In this document: piece by piece, positions 35,798 through 44,278 of the stretch | How the letters are laid out: every line of letters starts with the position of its first letter | How positions within the stretch are numbered: the stretch's first letter is position 1 | Source of the DNA: Sphingomonas colocasiae | Lineage (GTDB): Bacteria > Pseudomonadota > Alphaproteobacteria > Sphingomonadales > Sphingomonadaceae | Length of the DNA: 64,000 nucleotides | Assembly (NCBI RefSeq): GCF_019880585.1 | Contig: NZ_JAINVV010000014.1 | Span: forward strand, 124,001-188,000 | Direction: 5' to 3' | Notes under the pieces: model-generated | Seen by the model: only the letters and a program-made list of their open reading frames with translations | The model's database searches: none | Told to the model about the DNA's origin: nothing | Position numbers and translations under genes: made by a program

Positions 35798-37678
35798 ATG
35801 AAACGCGCCGTCCTAGCCATGTCCGTGGCGCTGACGCTCCACATGCCTGTCGCGGCACAGGATTATTCGAAATATTCGCCCGAAGCGGCCACCAAGGAAA
35901 TGGCGGAGATCGCCACCGCCGAAACCGCGGTGCTGGTGCCGATGCGCGACGGTGTCGGCCTTTCCACCAACATCTACAAGCCCAAGGGCGCGACCGGACC
36001 ATTGCCGGTGATCCTGTGGAAGACGCCCTATAACGAGCATGTACCGCGCGGCATGACGCAGCAGCTCGCGCTGGAAGCGGTCAAGCGCGGTTATGTCTTC
36101 ATCGTCCAGAACGAACGCGGCCGCTATTTCTCCGAAGGCAAATACGAGATCCTCGGCTACCCGCAGACCGACGGCTACGACACGCTCAGCTGGATCGCGA
36201 AACAGCCCTGGTCGAACCAGAAGGTCGGCACGCTCGGTTGCTCCTCCTCCGCCGAATGGCAGCTCGCGCTCGCCGCGCAGAACCACCCGGCGCACGCGGC
36301 GATGGTGCCGATGGCCTCGGGCGCGGGCATCGGCAAGGTCGGCCGTTTCCAGGAACAGGGCAATTGGTACACCGGCGGCGTGCCGCGCAACCTGTTCTTC
36401 GTCTGGCTCTATGGCGTCGACAATCCGCTGCGCGCCGAATTGCCCAAGGGCCTGGATCCCGCGATGCGCGCGCGCATCGCGGGCTATAACGACCTTGCCG
36501 CGACCAAGCCCAAGGTCGACTGGAACAAGCAGATCAAGCATCTGCCGGTCGACCAGATGCTATCCGATCTCGGCGAGCCGCCCGCGACCTTCGAGCAGTT
36601 CATCAAACGCACCCCGGCCGATCCCGGCTGGCGCAAGGGCGGCCTGTATCATGACGATATGGGCTGGGGCGTACCCGCCTTGTGGTTCAATAGCTGGTAC
36701 GACGTCTCGATCGGCCCCAATCTGGAACTGTTCAATCACGCGCAGGCGGCCGGCACCGACAAGGAAGCGAGCGCCAACCAATATGCGGTGATCGGCCCGA
36801 TGCCGCATTGCCAATATTGGCAGCAAGGGCCCAAGACCGTCGTCGGCGAGCGCGACATGGGCGATACCAGCTTCAACACCAGCGGCACGATCTTCGCCTG
36901 GTTCGACCGCTGGCTGAAGGGCAATGCAGCCGCCTGGCCAGCCGCCACGCCGCGCGTGCAATTCTACCAGATGGGCGCCAATCGCTGGCAGAATGCGGCG
37001 AGCTGGCCGCCCAAGGGCGTGGAGCCCATGCGCCTTTATCTCCGCAGCGGCGGCGGCGCCAACAGCCTGAACGGCGATGGCCGGCTCGAAGCCGCCGCCC
37101 CGCCCAGGGGCGAAGCGGCCGATCGCTATCGCTACGATCCGATGAACCCGGTGCAGACCGTCGGCGGCGGCGATTGCTGCAATGGCGGAATCGTCGTGCC
37201 CGGCGCGTTCGACCAGCGCGGCGTGGAGGCGCGCAACGATGTGCTCGTCTATACCAGCGAGCCGCTGAAGACACCGGTCAATGTCAGCGGCTTCGTCGAT
37301 GCGGTGCTCAAGGTCTCGTCGAGCGCCAAGGATACCGATTATGCGGTCAAGCTGGTCGATGTCGCGCCCGACGGCACCGCCTGGATCATCGCGGACACGA
37401 TCTTCCGCGCACGCTATCGCGACGGATATGACAAGCCGAAGATGATGGAGCCGGGCAAGGTCTATACGATCCGCCCGACGCCGATGGCGACGAGCATCCA
37501 GTTCGGCGCCGGCCATCGCATCCGCGTCGAGGTCAGTTCGTCCAGCTTCCCCAAATTCGTGCGCAACCTGAACACGGGCGGCCCGAACGAGAGCGAAAGC
37601 AAGGGCGTGGTGGCGGACAACAGCATCCACCATGACGGCGAGAATGCGTCGTACATAGAACTGCCCGTGGTCCGCTGA
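35798..37678 (+). CDS. CocE/NonD family serine hydrolase (X-Pro dipeptidyl-peptidase/acyl esterase)
   Basis: A 626-residue secreted enzyme with signal peptide (MKRAVLAMSVALTLHMPVAAQ). N-terminal alpha/beta hydrolase with the nucleophile in TLGCSSSAEWQLAL (G-x-S-x-x pattern), ILWKTPYNEH oxyanion-loop region and FNSWYDVSIGPN carrying the acid residue; the C-terminal jelly-roll (about 370-620) is the PepX_C domain. Family members cut ester or amide bonds (cocaine esterase, cephalosporin acylase, X-Pro peptides). Substrate unknown. Confidence 0.87.
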   Translation: MKRAVLAMSVALTLHMPVAAQDYSKYSPEAATKEMAEIATAETAVLVPMRDGVGLSTNIYKPKGATGPLPVILWKTPYNEHVPRGMTQQLALEAVKRGYVFIVQNERGRYFSEGKYEILGYPQTDGYDTLSWIAKQPWSNQKVGTLGCSSSAEWQLALAAQNHPAHAAMVPMASGAGIGKVGRFQEQGNWYTGGVPRNLFFVWLYGVDNPLRAELPKGLDPAMRARIAGYNDLAATKPKVDWNKQIKHLPVDQMLSDLGEPPATFEQFIKRTPADPGWRKGGLYHDDMGWGVPALWFNSWYDVSIGPNLELFNHAQAAGTDKEASANQYAVIGPMPHCQYWQQGPKTVVGERDMGDTSFNTSGTIFAWFDRWLKGNAAAWPAATPRVQFYQMGANRWQNAASWPPKGVEPMRLYLRSGGGANSLNGDGRLEAAAPPRGEAADRYRYDPMNPVQTVGGGDCCNGGIVVPGAFDQRGVEARNDVLVYTSEPLKTPVNVSGFVDAVLKVSSSAKDTDYAVKLVDVAPDGTAWIIADTIFRARYRDGYDKPKMMEPGKVYTIRPTPMATSIQFGAGHRIRVEVSSSSFPKFVRNLNTGGPNESESKGVVADNSIHHDGENASYIELPVVR

Positions 37679-37685
37679 TGCCATT

Positions 37686-37709
37686 CCCCCTCCCGTTCAC
37701 GGGAGGGGG
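37686..37709. terminator. Hairpin between convergent hydrolase and nadR-like genes
   Basis: CCCCCTCCCG / CGGGAGGGGG stem with a TTCA loop. Lacks a T-run on the plus side. Confidence 0.6.
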
Positions 37710-37714
37710 GAAGA

Positions 37715-38683
37715 TCAGCCCAATCCCGCCTCTGCGATGGCGGCGAGCGCAGCCTCGAACCGCGCCTCGCCCTCGCCGTCGACGATTGCCCAGCGAACCC
37801 CGCGCCGTTCCAGCTCGGCGCGGGAAACCTCCAGGAAACGCGCGCGATCGGCAGGCGCACCGAACAGGCGCGTGCCATCGTCACGCCATGGCAGATCGGT
37901 ATCGAGCAACAGATAGAGATCGGCCGTCGCATCCCAGCGATCGAACCAGGGATCGCGGCGGCCGAAGAGCATCTCGGCCCAGGCGGCGGTCATCAGCGGA
38001 TCGGTATCGAGGATCAGCCGGCGATTGCACTGGCGGAGCGCGGCGCGCGTCATCGCGTCATGCCCGCGCGCGATCCAGATGAGATCGTCCATCGTCAGAT
38101 CGGTGCCGAACTGTTCGCACCAGGTGCGCCCATATTCGGGCACCAGATCGGTTTCGAAATGCGCGGCAAGTCGCGCCGACAGCACCGACTTGCCCACGCT
38201 TTCCGGGCCGTGCAGGCAGATGCTGCGCGCATAATAGGGTCGCACGGGCGCGGGAATGTCACTCCAGTGCCGCCAGGGATCGGCGCGAACGGCGCTGCCC
38301 GAAATCGGCGCGGCGCGGCGCTCGGGGTCCACCGGCAGGAAGCGGGCGCCGACCTCGTCGGCAAGCCGCTGGCCATAGGCGTCGGACGCGAAGACAAAAT
38401 CGATCGGATCGGGATGCGCGGTCTTCACGATGCCGCGCCAGATCGGCCAGAAGTCCGGATGGTCGGCGGGCTCCTGCGGCACGGTCGCGTCATGGCCGAT
38501 CACCTCGCAATCGGGAAACAGCGCGCGCATCCATTGCAGCCGCAGGGGGCCGGGCACGGGATCGTCGGGCAGCCAGCAGACCAGGATGGTCAGGCGGTCG
38601 ACCAGCGTGCGCGCCGTTTCGCACAGCAGCACATGCCCGCGATGGGGCGGCATGAACTTGCCCAGCAGAAATCCGGTCGTCAC
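37715..38683 (-). CDS. NadR-like NMN adenylyltransferase / ribosylnicotinamide kinase
   Basis: A 322-residue protein from GTG 38683, overlapping the pnuC stop as GTGA. The N-terminal nucleotidyltransferase (about 1-160) starts GFLLGKFMPPHRGHVLLCET with the PxHxGH motif; the C-terminal kinase (about 165-320) has the P-loop LHGPESVGKSVLSARL and RLILDTDPLMT. It lacks the HTH of enteric NadR, so it is an enzyme, not a repressor. With PnuC it salvages external nicotinamide riboside into NAD in two steps. Confidence 0.88.
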   Translation of the reverse strand: MTTGFLLGKFMPPHRGHVLLCETARTLVDRLTILVCWLPDDPVPGPLRLQWMRALFPDCEVIGHDATVPQEPADHPDFWPIWRGIVKTAHPDPIDFVFASDAYGQRLADEVGARFLPVDPERRAAPISGSAVRADPWRHWSDIPAPVRPYYARSICLHGPESVGKSVLSARLAAHFETDLVPEYGRTWCEQFGTDLTMDDLIWIARGHDAMTRAALRQCNRRLILDTDPLMTAAWAEMLFGRRDPWFDRWDATADLYLLLDTDLPWRDDGTRLFGAPADRARFLEVSRAELERRGVRWAIVDGEGEARFEAALAAIAEAGLG

Positions 38684-39258
38684 GCCGCGCGCCCGCTCGC
38701 CCTGCGCGCGCGCATCCATTCCTCGAATCCCCAGATCGAAAGCGCCAGGAAGACGACGTAGAGTGCGGATGTCAGTTTGAGATCCTTGACCCAGTAGAGC
38801 CCGACCGCGAGCACATCGACCAGGATCCACAAGATCCAGTTCTCCAGAAAACGCCGCGACATCAGGATCTGCGCCGCCACGCTCATCATCGCGATCGCGC
38901 CGTCCCAATAAGGAAAATGCGCGTCGGTGCGCGTATCCATCATCCAGCCCCAAAGTGCGATCAGGGCCAGCAGCGCCGCAACCCAGGCGGCGCGGGCGCG
39001 GCCCGAGAGCAGTTCGACGCGCACCTCGCCCGCCTCCGCCCGGGCGCGGTGCCAATACCACCAGCCGTAGATCTGGATGACGAAGAAGAAGATCTGGAGC
39101 AGCGAGTCGCTGTAGAGCTTCGTCTGGTAGAAGATCACCGCATAGAGCGAGACCATCACGATCCCGAACGGATAGTTCCAGATGCTGCGCAGCACGATCA
39201 GCGTGACGTTGATCACGCCCAGGATCACCGCGATGATTTCGAGCGCGCTCACACCCAT
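38680..39258 (-). CDS. pnuC: Nicotinamide riboside transporter PnuC
   Basis: A 192-residue membrane protein from ATG 39258 with seven predicted helices and the PnuC motifs IWNYPFGIVMVSLYAVIFYQTKLYSD, IQIYGWWYW and WILVDVLAVGLYWVKDLKLTSALY. It carries nicotinamide riboside down its gradient, trapped by the kinase activity of the downstream NadR-like enzyme. Start placed where the first helix begins. Confidence 0.92.
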   Translation of the reverse strand: MGVSALEIIAVILGVINVTLIVLRSIWNYPFGIVMVSLYAVIFYQTKLYSDSLLQIFFFVIQIYGWWYWHRARAEAGEVRVELLSGRARAAWVAALLALIALWGWMMDTRTDAHFPYWDGAIAMMSVAAQILMSRRFLENWILWILVDVLAVGLYWVKDLKLTSALYVVFLALSIWGFEEWMRARRASGRAA

Positions 39259-39348
39259 TCGATAGCAGCGGCGCGGCGCGCTTGCCAACGCCCCTTGCGC
39301 CGCCTTTCCGCCGCGTTACGATCCTGAAAAAGCAAGGAGAGATGATCC

Positions 39349-40647
39349 ATGCGGCACATCGCGGTGATCGGTTCGGGGCCAGCCGGCTATTATACGGCGG
39401 AGGCCTGCCAGAAGCTTTTCGGCGGCGAGGTCCGCGTCGACGTCATAGACGGTCTGCCCGTGCCCTATGGCCTTATCCGCTTCGGCGTGGCCCCGGATCA
39501 CCAGTCGATCAAGGCGGTTTCCAAACGCTATGAAGCAGTGGCGCTCAGCGACAATGTCCGCTTCGTCGGCAATGTCCTGGTCGGACGCGACGTCAGCATC
39601 GACGAGCTTCAGTCGCTCTACGATGCGGTGGTGCTGGCGACCGGTGCCCCGCGCGACCGGCCGCTCGGCATCGCGGGGGACGATCTGCCCGGCGTCGTCG
39701 GATCCGCCGCCTTTGTCGGCTGGTATAATGGCCATCCGGAATTCGCCGACCTTTCGCCGCGACTCGATATCGACGGCGTCGTCGTCATCGGCAACGGCAA
39801 TGTCGCGCTCGACGTCGCCCGCATCCTCTCCAAGACGCCCGCCGAATTCGCGGGATCGGACATTGTCGACCATGCGCTGGCGGCACTCGCGGAATCGTCG
39901 ATCACCAGGGTCTCGATCCTCGGCCGGCGCGGCCCGCACCAGATCGCGATGACGCCCAAGGAACTGGGAGAACTCGGCCATCTCGAACGCGCGGCACCGC
40001 ATGTCGATCCGGCGGACCTGCCGCCGACCGGTGACGACGCGTTGCTCGAACCCGGCATGCGCAAATCGGTGACGCATCTTCGCGACTTCGCCGCGACCGA
40101 CGCGAAGAAGCCGATCACGATCGATTTCGATTTCTTCGCGATGCCCGTCGCGATCGAGGGCGACGGCAAGGTCGAGCGCGTGATCGTCGAACGCACCGAG
40201 CTGGACGCCGATCTCCGCTCGCACGGGACGGGGGAGCGCTATGCGATTCCCTGCGGGCTGGTGGTGAGTTGCATCGGCTACAGCACCCCGCAGATCGAGG
40301 GGGTGCCCTATGAACATGGCCGCGGCCGATTCGCCAATGACGAGGGCCGCATCCTGCCCGGCCTTTATTGCGTCGGCTGGGCGCGGCGCGGGCCGACCGG
40401 CACCATCGGCACCAATCGGCCGGATGGCCAGATGATCGCCGAGAAGATCGCGGCCGACCTGCCCGAGCCTTCGCGAAAGGCCGGCCGCGCGGGGCTCGAT
40501 TCGCTGCTCGCCCGCCGAGAGGTCGACGTCGTCACCTTCCGGGACTGGCAGAAAATCGAAGCGGCGGAAGTCGCGCGGGCGCGCGACGGCAGCCCGCGCG
40601 GCAAGTTCGTGAACGTCGCGGAGATGATCGCGGCACGGAGTGATTGA
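39349..40647 (+). CDS. FAD-dependent ferredoxin/adrenodoxin-NADP+ reductase (FprA type)
   Basis: A 432-residue flavoprotein: FAD-binding IAVIGSGPAGYYTAEAC at residues 3-19, VRVDVIDGLPVPYGLIRFGVAPDH (diagnostic of adrenodoxin-reductase-like FprA), the NADP-binding VVVIGNGNVALDVARIL and the C-terminal GWARRGPTGTIGTNRPDG. It passes electrons from NADPH to ferredoxins serving P450 or other enzymes. Start ATG 39349 follows AAGGAGAG. It ends 76 bases before tRNA-Pro. Confidence 0.94.
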   Translation: MRHIAVIGSGPAGYYTAEACQKLFGGEVRVDVIDGLPVPYGLIRFGVAPDHQSIKAVSKRYEAVALSDNVRFVGNVLVGRDVSIDELQSLYDAVVLATGAPRDRPLGIAGDDLPGVVGSAAFVGWYNGHPEFADLSPRLDIDGVVVIGNGNVALDVARILSKTPAEFAGSDIVDHALAALAESSITRVSILGRRGPHQIAMTPKELGELGHLERAAPHVDPADLPPTGDDALLEPGMRKSVTHLRDFAATDAKKPITIDFDFFAMPVAIEGDGKVERVIVERTELDADLRSHGTGERYAIPCGLVVSCIGYSTPQIEGVPYEHGRGRFANDEGRILPGLYCVGWARRGPTGTIGTNRPDGQMIAEKIAADLPEPSRKAGRAGLDSLLARREVDVVTFRDWQKIEAAEVARARDGSPRGKFVNVAEMIAARSD

Positions 40648-40723
40648 AGCGGGCTTGCGGTGCGCCAAACCGCTGCTATAAGCCGCCGCCTGCCTACCGG
40701 CTTCGTGCCGGTTCCGCATCGGT

Positions 40724-40800
40724 CGGGGAGTAGCTCAGCCTGGTAGAGCACTGTCTTCGGGAGGCAGGGGCCGGAGGTTCGAATCCTCTCTCCCCGACCA
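40724..40800 (+). tRNA. tRNA-Pro, anticodon CGG; prophage attachment target
   Basis: A 77-base cloverleaf with encoded CCA: acceptor CGGGGAG/CTCCCCG, D arm GCTC/GAGC, anticodon arm CTGTC-TTCGGGA-GGCAG with CGG at the wobble to third positions, T arm GGAGG-TTCGAAT-CCTCT and discriminator A. The integrase stop is 16 bases beyond the CCA, the usual arrangement when a phage integrates into a tRNA 3' end and restores it. Confidence 0.95.
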
Positions 40801-40816
40801 CATTTTCAGCCAATTT

Positions 40817-41851
40817 CTAGCCAGTTTGGACAGTGCCCCAAGGTTCGATTGAACCTTGCCCCCCTGCCCTGCGCTGGATTCGGCTTGCTACACCCCTCAG
40901 ATGGCCGGGTGTGAACCTGGCGTAGTGACGTTCCGTGGTGCGGCTATCTTCATGCCCCATGAACTGCGCCAGCTCCGTCATCGGGGCGCCCGCCTCCGCC
41001 GCCCATACGGCGCCGGTATGGCGAAGCATGTAGGCAGTGACGTGGAAGCCGCAGCGCTCGCTGGCGGCCTGGAAAAGTTTCTTCACGTTGGCGATTCGCT
41101 TGCCGCCCCGTTCGATCACATATTCGCTCTGGCGCGCGCGCCACGCCTCTTTCAGAGCGTCCAGCGCCTCTTCGTTCAGTGGCAGCGCATCGGCACGGCG
41201 CTTCGCGGTTTGAACCCGCCCCTCCGGATTGAGATCGATCGTTCCCTTTTGCCAGTTCACGCGATCCCATGTCAGATCGAGCAGCGCGGCCGGCCGCGCC
41301 ATCGTGTAGAGGCCGAGCAACACGTAGAGCCTGGCATGCGGCGCCTTCACGGCCGCGAAGAATTTTTCGAATTCGGCATGGCTGAGATGGCGCTTGCGGC
41401 GCTCCGGCGGCGACGGTCGCCAGATCTCCGGCGCGTTATCGATCAGCTTCTCGTCTTTCGCCCAGCGAAGCGCGACCGACAGCATCGACAATTCGTAGCG
41501 CACTGTCGCCGGCGCGGCACGACGACGCGCGGCATAGCCCCTGGCCATTTCCTTATCGATCAGGTTCGGTGAAACCGCTGCCCAATAGTCGCGCATTGCC
41601 TTCCAGGCATCCGACTGCCGATTCGCGGTGACGATGCCTTCTGCCCGCCGATCGGCGAGATAGGCCTCGACTATGTCTCCCACGGTCCGGGCAGAACGGT
41701 TGCCGAGCCGCCAGCGCTGCCGCGCTTCGGCCTCAGCCCCGATTCGATCGGTCGCGGATAGGGCGTGGCGGCGGCGCTTTCCTTCGGCATCCTGCCAGAC
41801 GATTGCGTATCCGCCGCGAAGCCGCTGGACTGTGAAGGGGTCGGACTGCAT
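40817..41851 (-). CDS. int: Phage tyrosine integrase
   Basis: A 344-residue recombinase from ATG 41851. N-terminal core-binding region ([20 protein letters not shown], then [12 protein letters not shown]); catalytic domain with Arg186 ([11 protein letters not shown]), Lys218, Arg277 (AYMLRHTG), His300 and Tyr310 ([15 protein letters not shown]). The first residue of the HxxR box is Tyr274 instead of His. It is convergent with tRNA-Pro, where it must have recombined. Its first 181 bases overlap the 3' end of the xis gene in another frame; the start was chosen as the N-terminal strand typical of such integrases begins there. Confidence 0.93.
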   Translation of the reverse strand: MQSDPFTVQRLRGGYAIVWQDAEGKRRRHALSATDRIGAEAEARQRWRLGNRSARTVGDIVEAYLADRRAEGIVTANRQSDAWKAMRDYWAAVSPNLIDKEMARGYAARRRAAPATVRYELSMLSVALRWAKDEKLIDNAPEIWRPSPPERRKRHLSHAEFEKFFAAVKAPHARLYVLLGLYTMARPAALLDLTWDRVNWQKGTIDLNPEGRVQTAKRRADALPLNEEALDALKEAWRARQSEYVIERGGKRIANVKKLFQAASERCGFHVTAYMLRHTGAVWAAEAGAPMTELAQFMGHEDSRTTERHYARFTPGHLRGVASRIQRRAGGQGSIEPWGTVQTG

Positions 41852-42033
41852 TCGAATCTCTCTACTTCGGTGTGGCGGATGCGGATCAGATCGCCAACGC
41901 GGAAGCATTGCAACTCTCCGCGCTCGATCAGCTTGCGAATGACGCCTTCGCTGCATTCCCAATGCGCGGCCAAGGTCTTGACCGTGAATGGCCGGCGGGC
42001 GTCGGAATCGGGCAGGACGACATGCGCGTTCAC
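41671..42033 (-). CDS. Excisionase-like HTH protein
   Basis: A 120-residue protein starting at GTG 42033, which overlaps the upstream stop as GTGA. Residues 15-60 are a MerR-like HTH_17/AlpA domain: FTVKTLAAHWECSEGVIRKL and [15 protein letters not shown]. The C-terminal 60 residues are Pro/Ser/Gly-rich and disordered, and they are exactly the part that overlaps the integrase start. As the partner of int at the end of the leftward operon it is expected to direct excision. Confidence 0.8.
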   Translation of the reverse strand: MNAHVVLPDSDARRPFTVKTLAAHWECSEGVIRKLIERGELQCFRVGDLIRIRHTEVERFECSPTPSQSSGFAADTQSSGRMPKESAAATPYPRPIESGLRPKRGSAGGSATVLPGPWET

Positions 42034-42548
42034 GCGGCTTCTCCCTGGATGGCCGGCGCGCGATCTTGGCGGGCCTTGATGTTGGCGAGGACAAGGATGC
42101 GGATGGACTGATCGCCGGTGCGGCGCTGCCACCACAGCATCGCCTCGACCAGCTCGCGGCGGCGCCAGGCCGTAAGGTACGGTTCGATCAGATCGCCGTG
42201 GATGTAGCGCAGGCCGGTTTCGGTGTTGCCGTCGATCGTCGCGCGGATCTCTACGGGCAAATCGTCTTGCGCCTTGCGCAGCTGCTGCGTGCAGCGCGTA
42301 TAGGACTCTTCCAGCGCGGTCAGCTTCGCGAGCTGGCTGACATCGTCGATGCCGGCGGGGCGCTGATGGTTGACTACCCAATGCCAATCGGCCGCGATCG
42401 CGCGCCAGGCAGCCAGCTCGGCCTGGGCGGCGATCTCGCCGAGCCGTTCGGTCAGGATCTCGATCGAGGCCTTGCGCCGGCGCGCGGCGTCGGCCGCTTC
42501 GGCGGCGATCAGATCCCAATCGTGCGCGAAGTGGGGGGCGTCGGTCAT
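42030..42548 (-). CDS. Prophage hypothetical protein, 172 residues
   Basis: A soluble helical protein (MTDAPHFAHDWDLIAAEAAD) with LAAWRAIAADWHWVVNHQRPAG in the middle. No recognised domain. Overlaps its neighbours by four bases on each side (ATGA/GTGA), so it belongs to the leftward early operon. Confidence 0.7.
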   Translation of the reverse strand: MTDAPHFAHDWDLIAAEAADAARRRKASIEILTERLGEIAAQAELAAWRAIAADWHWVVNHQRPAGIDDVSQLAKLTALEESYTRCTQQLRKAQDDLPVEIRATIDGNTETGLRYIHGDLIEPYLTAWRRRELVEAMLWWQRRTGDQSIRILVLANIKARQDRAPAIQGEAA

Positions 42549-42829
42549 GGGCGCATACCAGCAAACACAAGCTCGATTGCGGCGCGGATCGCGTCGGCTT
42601 CCGCGCCCGATGCTTCGGCGGATCGAACGGCGAATTCGATCGCCTCCCGCAGTATGTTTTCAGCCACCACGATACCGACGCACGCTGCTTCGATCGCGGT
42701 CGGCATCGTCATGGCATGGCCCTTCACGATCTCGTGAACGGCTGCGACGGCGGGCTCTGCTCGCTCGCGCATGCCGCGCTGGTCGATCAGATCCGCCAGT
42801 TCATAGGCGAGGTTATGCACTAGGCTCAT
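42545..42829 (-). CDS. Prophage hypothetical protein, 94 residues
   Basis: Starts at ATG 42829 with an ATGA overlap. Helical: LVHNLAYELADLIDQRGMRE and IEAACVGIVVAENILREAIE. Probably a small phage structural or regulatory protein; no domain recognised. Start preferred over upstream extension because of the overlap. Confidence 0.7.
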   Translation of the reverse strand: MSLVHNLAYELADLIDQRGMRERAEPAVAAVHEIVKGHAMTMPTAIEAACVGIVVAENILREAIEFAVRSAEASGAEADAIRAAIELVFAGMRP

Positions 42830-43512
42830 GCCGCTGCCCTTTCGGCAAGCATTTGCGCCAGAAGGTGGTCGCCCCATTGCTGGGCGACGGCGGCGGAGAT
42901 GCCGGGAAAGCTTTCGCTGCGCTTGCGCGCGCGCTCCGGCCCCGGCGGTTCACGATGAACGCGGCTCCATGCCTTGTGCTCGTCAGTACCCGGGGCCGGC
43001 GGGTCCAGCCGGTCGGTCGGCACAAGATCGGGCAGGTCGATGAGTTCAAGGCCCGTCGCCTTGAAGAATGGATCTCCGAACCACCATGGCTGCACAAACT
43101 GCGTTCGGCCGCGCTTTGTCAGATCGATCGCGTAGCGGTGCATGACGGGATTTTCGATCGCGCGGCGCCGGATCTGGCGCGCATCCCGAACCGCCCGATA
43201 GAATGCGGCGGCTTTTTCCAGCTCGGCCCAGCGCTGCGGATCCGGGCCGTTGATCTTCTTCCCGTCGATGTAGAGCCATTTCACGCCGGAGTTGCAAAGC
43301 ACCGTGCAGGGCGGATGGAAGACGGCGAGCATGTCCCAGCCATCGTCCAGATGATCCAGCAGATTGCCGGTGATGTGGCGATTGCTGCCATCGTCTGCCG
43401 GCTCCAGATCGCACGACCATGCATCGAAGCCCCTCGCAACGAACTGACGGCGGATGGCGCCGCTGCGTTCGCAGCCGATCAGCACCCGGATGTCCCCCGG
43501 TTCGATCGTCAT
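42826..43512 (-). CDS. Cytosine-C5 DNA methyltransferase-like phage protein
   Basis: A 228-residue protein from ATG 43512 (ATGA overlap). It keeps motifs in the order of C5 MTases: VLIGCERSGAIRRQF (motif I-like, Gly13 to Gly18), the catalytic PC in HPPC 66-69, AIENP (motif VI-like, Glu120) and QFVQPWWFGDPFFKATGLEL with a downstream GIAxAxAxQWG end. No target-recognition domain is visible and it is half the usual C5 MTase length, so it may modify DNA or have another nucleotide activity. Part of the leftward early operon. Confidence 0.72.
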   Translation of the reverse strand: MTIEPGDIRVLIGCERSGAIRRQFVARGFDAWSCDLEPADDGSNRHITGNLLDHLDDGWDMLAVFHPPCTVLCNSGVKWLYIDGKKINGPDPQRWAELEKAAAFYRAVRDARQIRRRAIENPVMHRYAIDLTKRGRTQFVQPWWFGDPFFKATGLELIDLPDLVPTDRLDPPAPGTDEHKAWSRVHREPPGPERARKRSESFPGISAAVAQQWGDHLLAQMLAERAAA

Positions 43513-44039
43513 TCCGGGATCTCCGCTGGCGTCGTCGCTTCTTCGGCGTCCCACAGGTCGATCATCGCCAGCATCCTCGCGGCGAGGCCCAGAGCCAGAT
43601 CGCGGCGTTCTGCGCGCGGCTGGCTTTCGTCGACGACGAGGCGCACGAGCACTTCGACGGATTGCGCGTGATGGCCCAACGCGGACAGCTCTGGCCTGCC
43701 TAGTGCCGCCAGCCAGTAATTGGTGTTCTGCCGCACCTTGTCCCATTCGGGGCTGTGCAGCACGTCGAGAATGTCGAGCGCTTCATGCGTGGCCTTACTG
43801 ACGCCCTGGCGGAGATCGGTGGATGCGGGGTCGCTTGACGCCGCCGCCTGTTCGATCGGCATCCGATATTCGACCGGGTTAAATCCGATATCGACGGGAT
43901 TGTCGCTGATCGGGGCGAGTGCCCAGATGCGGCCCGTCCAGTATGCCAGCGCCTGCGGCTGCGGCGCGCCCCGAACCTCGACCACGATATGGCGCTGGTC
44001 GCCGATCGGCATGGATTTCATGTCAAGCCAGCGGCTCAT
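43509..44039 (-). CDS. Prophage hypothetical protein, 176 residues
   Basis: Starts ATG 44039 (ATGA overlap). Two parts: a DUF551-like beginning (DQRHIVVEVRGAPQPQALAYW, RIWALAPISDNP) and a helical C-terminal half (STDLRQGVSKATHEALDILD, HHAQSVEVLVRLVVDES). No function known. Confidence 0.68.
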   Translation of the reverse strand: MSRWLDMKSMPIGDQRHIVVEVRGAPQPQALAYWTGRIWALAPISDNPVDIGFNPVEYRMPIEQAAASSDPASTDLRQGVSKATHEALDILDVLHSPEWDKVRQNTNYWLAALGRPELSALGHHAQSVEVLVRLVVDESQPRAERRDLALGLAARMLAMIDLWDAEEATTPAEIPE

Positions 44040-44278
44040 ATCGCCCACCTGACTGCCTGGGCGGCGATGACGACGGCGACGATCAGGCCGAAGGCGATGT
44101 AGAGGCGGCGATCGCGGCGGGCTCGGGCGCGATCGGCGGCCTGATCGTCGTCGCTCGGCTGGATTTCGCTCCAATCGATCGTCGCCATGCGGCGGAATTC
44201 GGTTTCGCTGCCGATCTTCGGCAGGTTGCTGGCCTCCACATGGAGCCGGCAATTCTCTGACTGGCGGGCGCGGCTCAT
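44036..44278 (-). CDS. Prophage small membrane protein, 80 residues
   Basis: A charged N-terminal 55 residues followed by one C-terminal membrane helix (LYIAFGLIVAVVIAAQAV). Tail-anchored layout. Translationally coupled to both neighbours (TGATG upstream, ATGA downstream). Could be an exclusion or superinfection protein, but nothing specific is seen. Confidence 0.65.
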   Translation of the reverse strand: MSRARQSENCRLHVEASNLPKIGSETEFRRMATIDWSEIQPSDDDQAADRARARRDRRLYIAFGLIVAVVIAAQAVRWAI

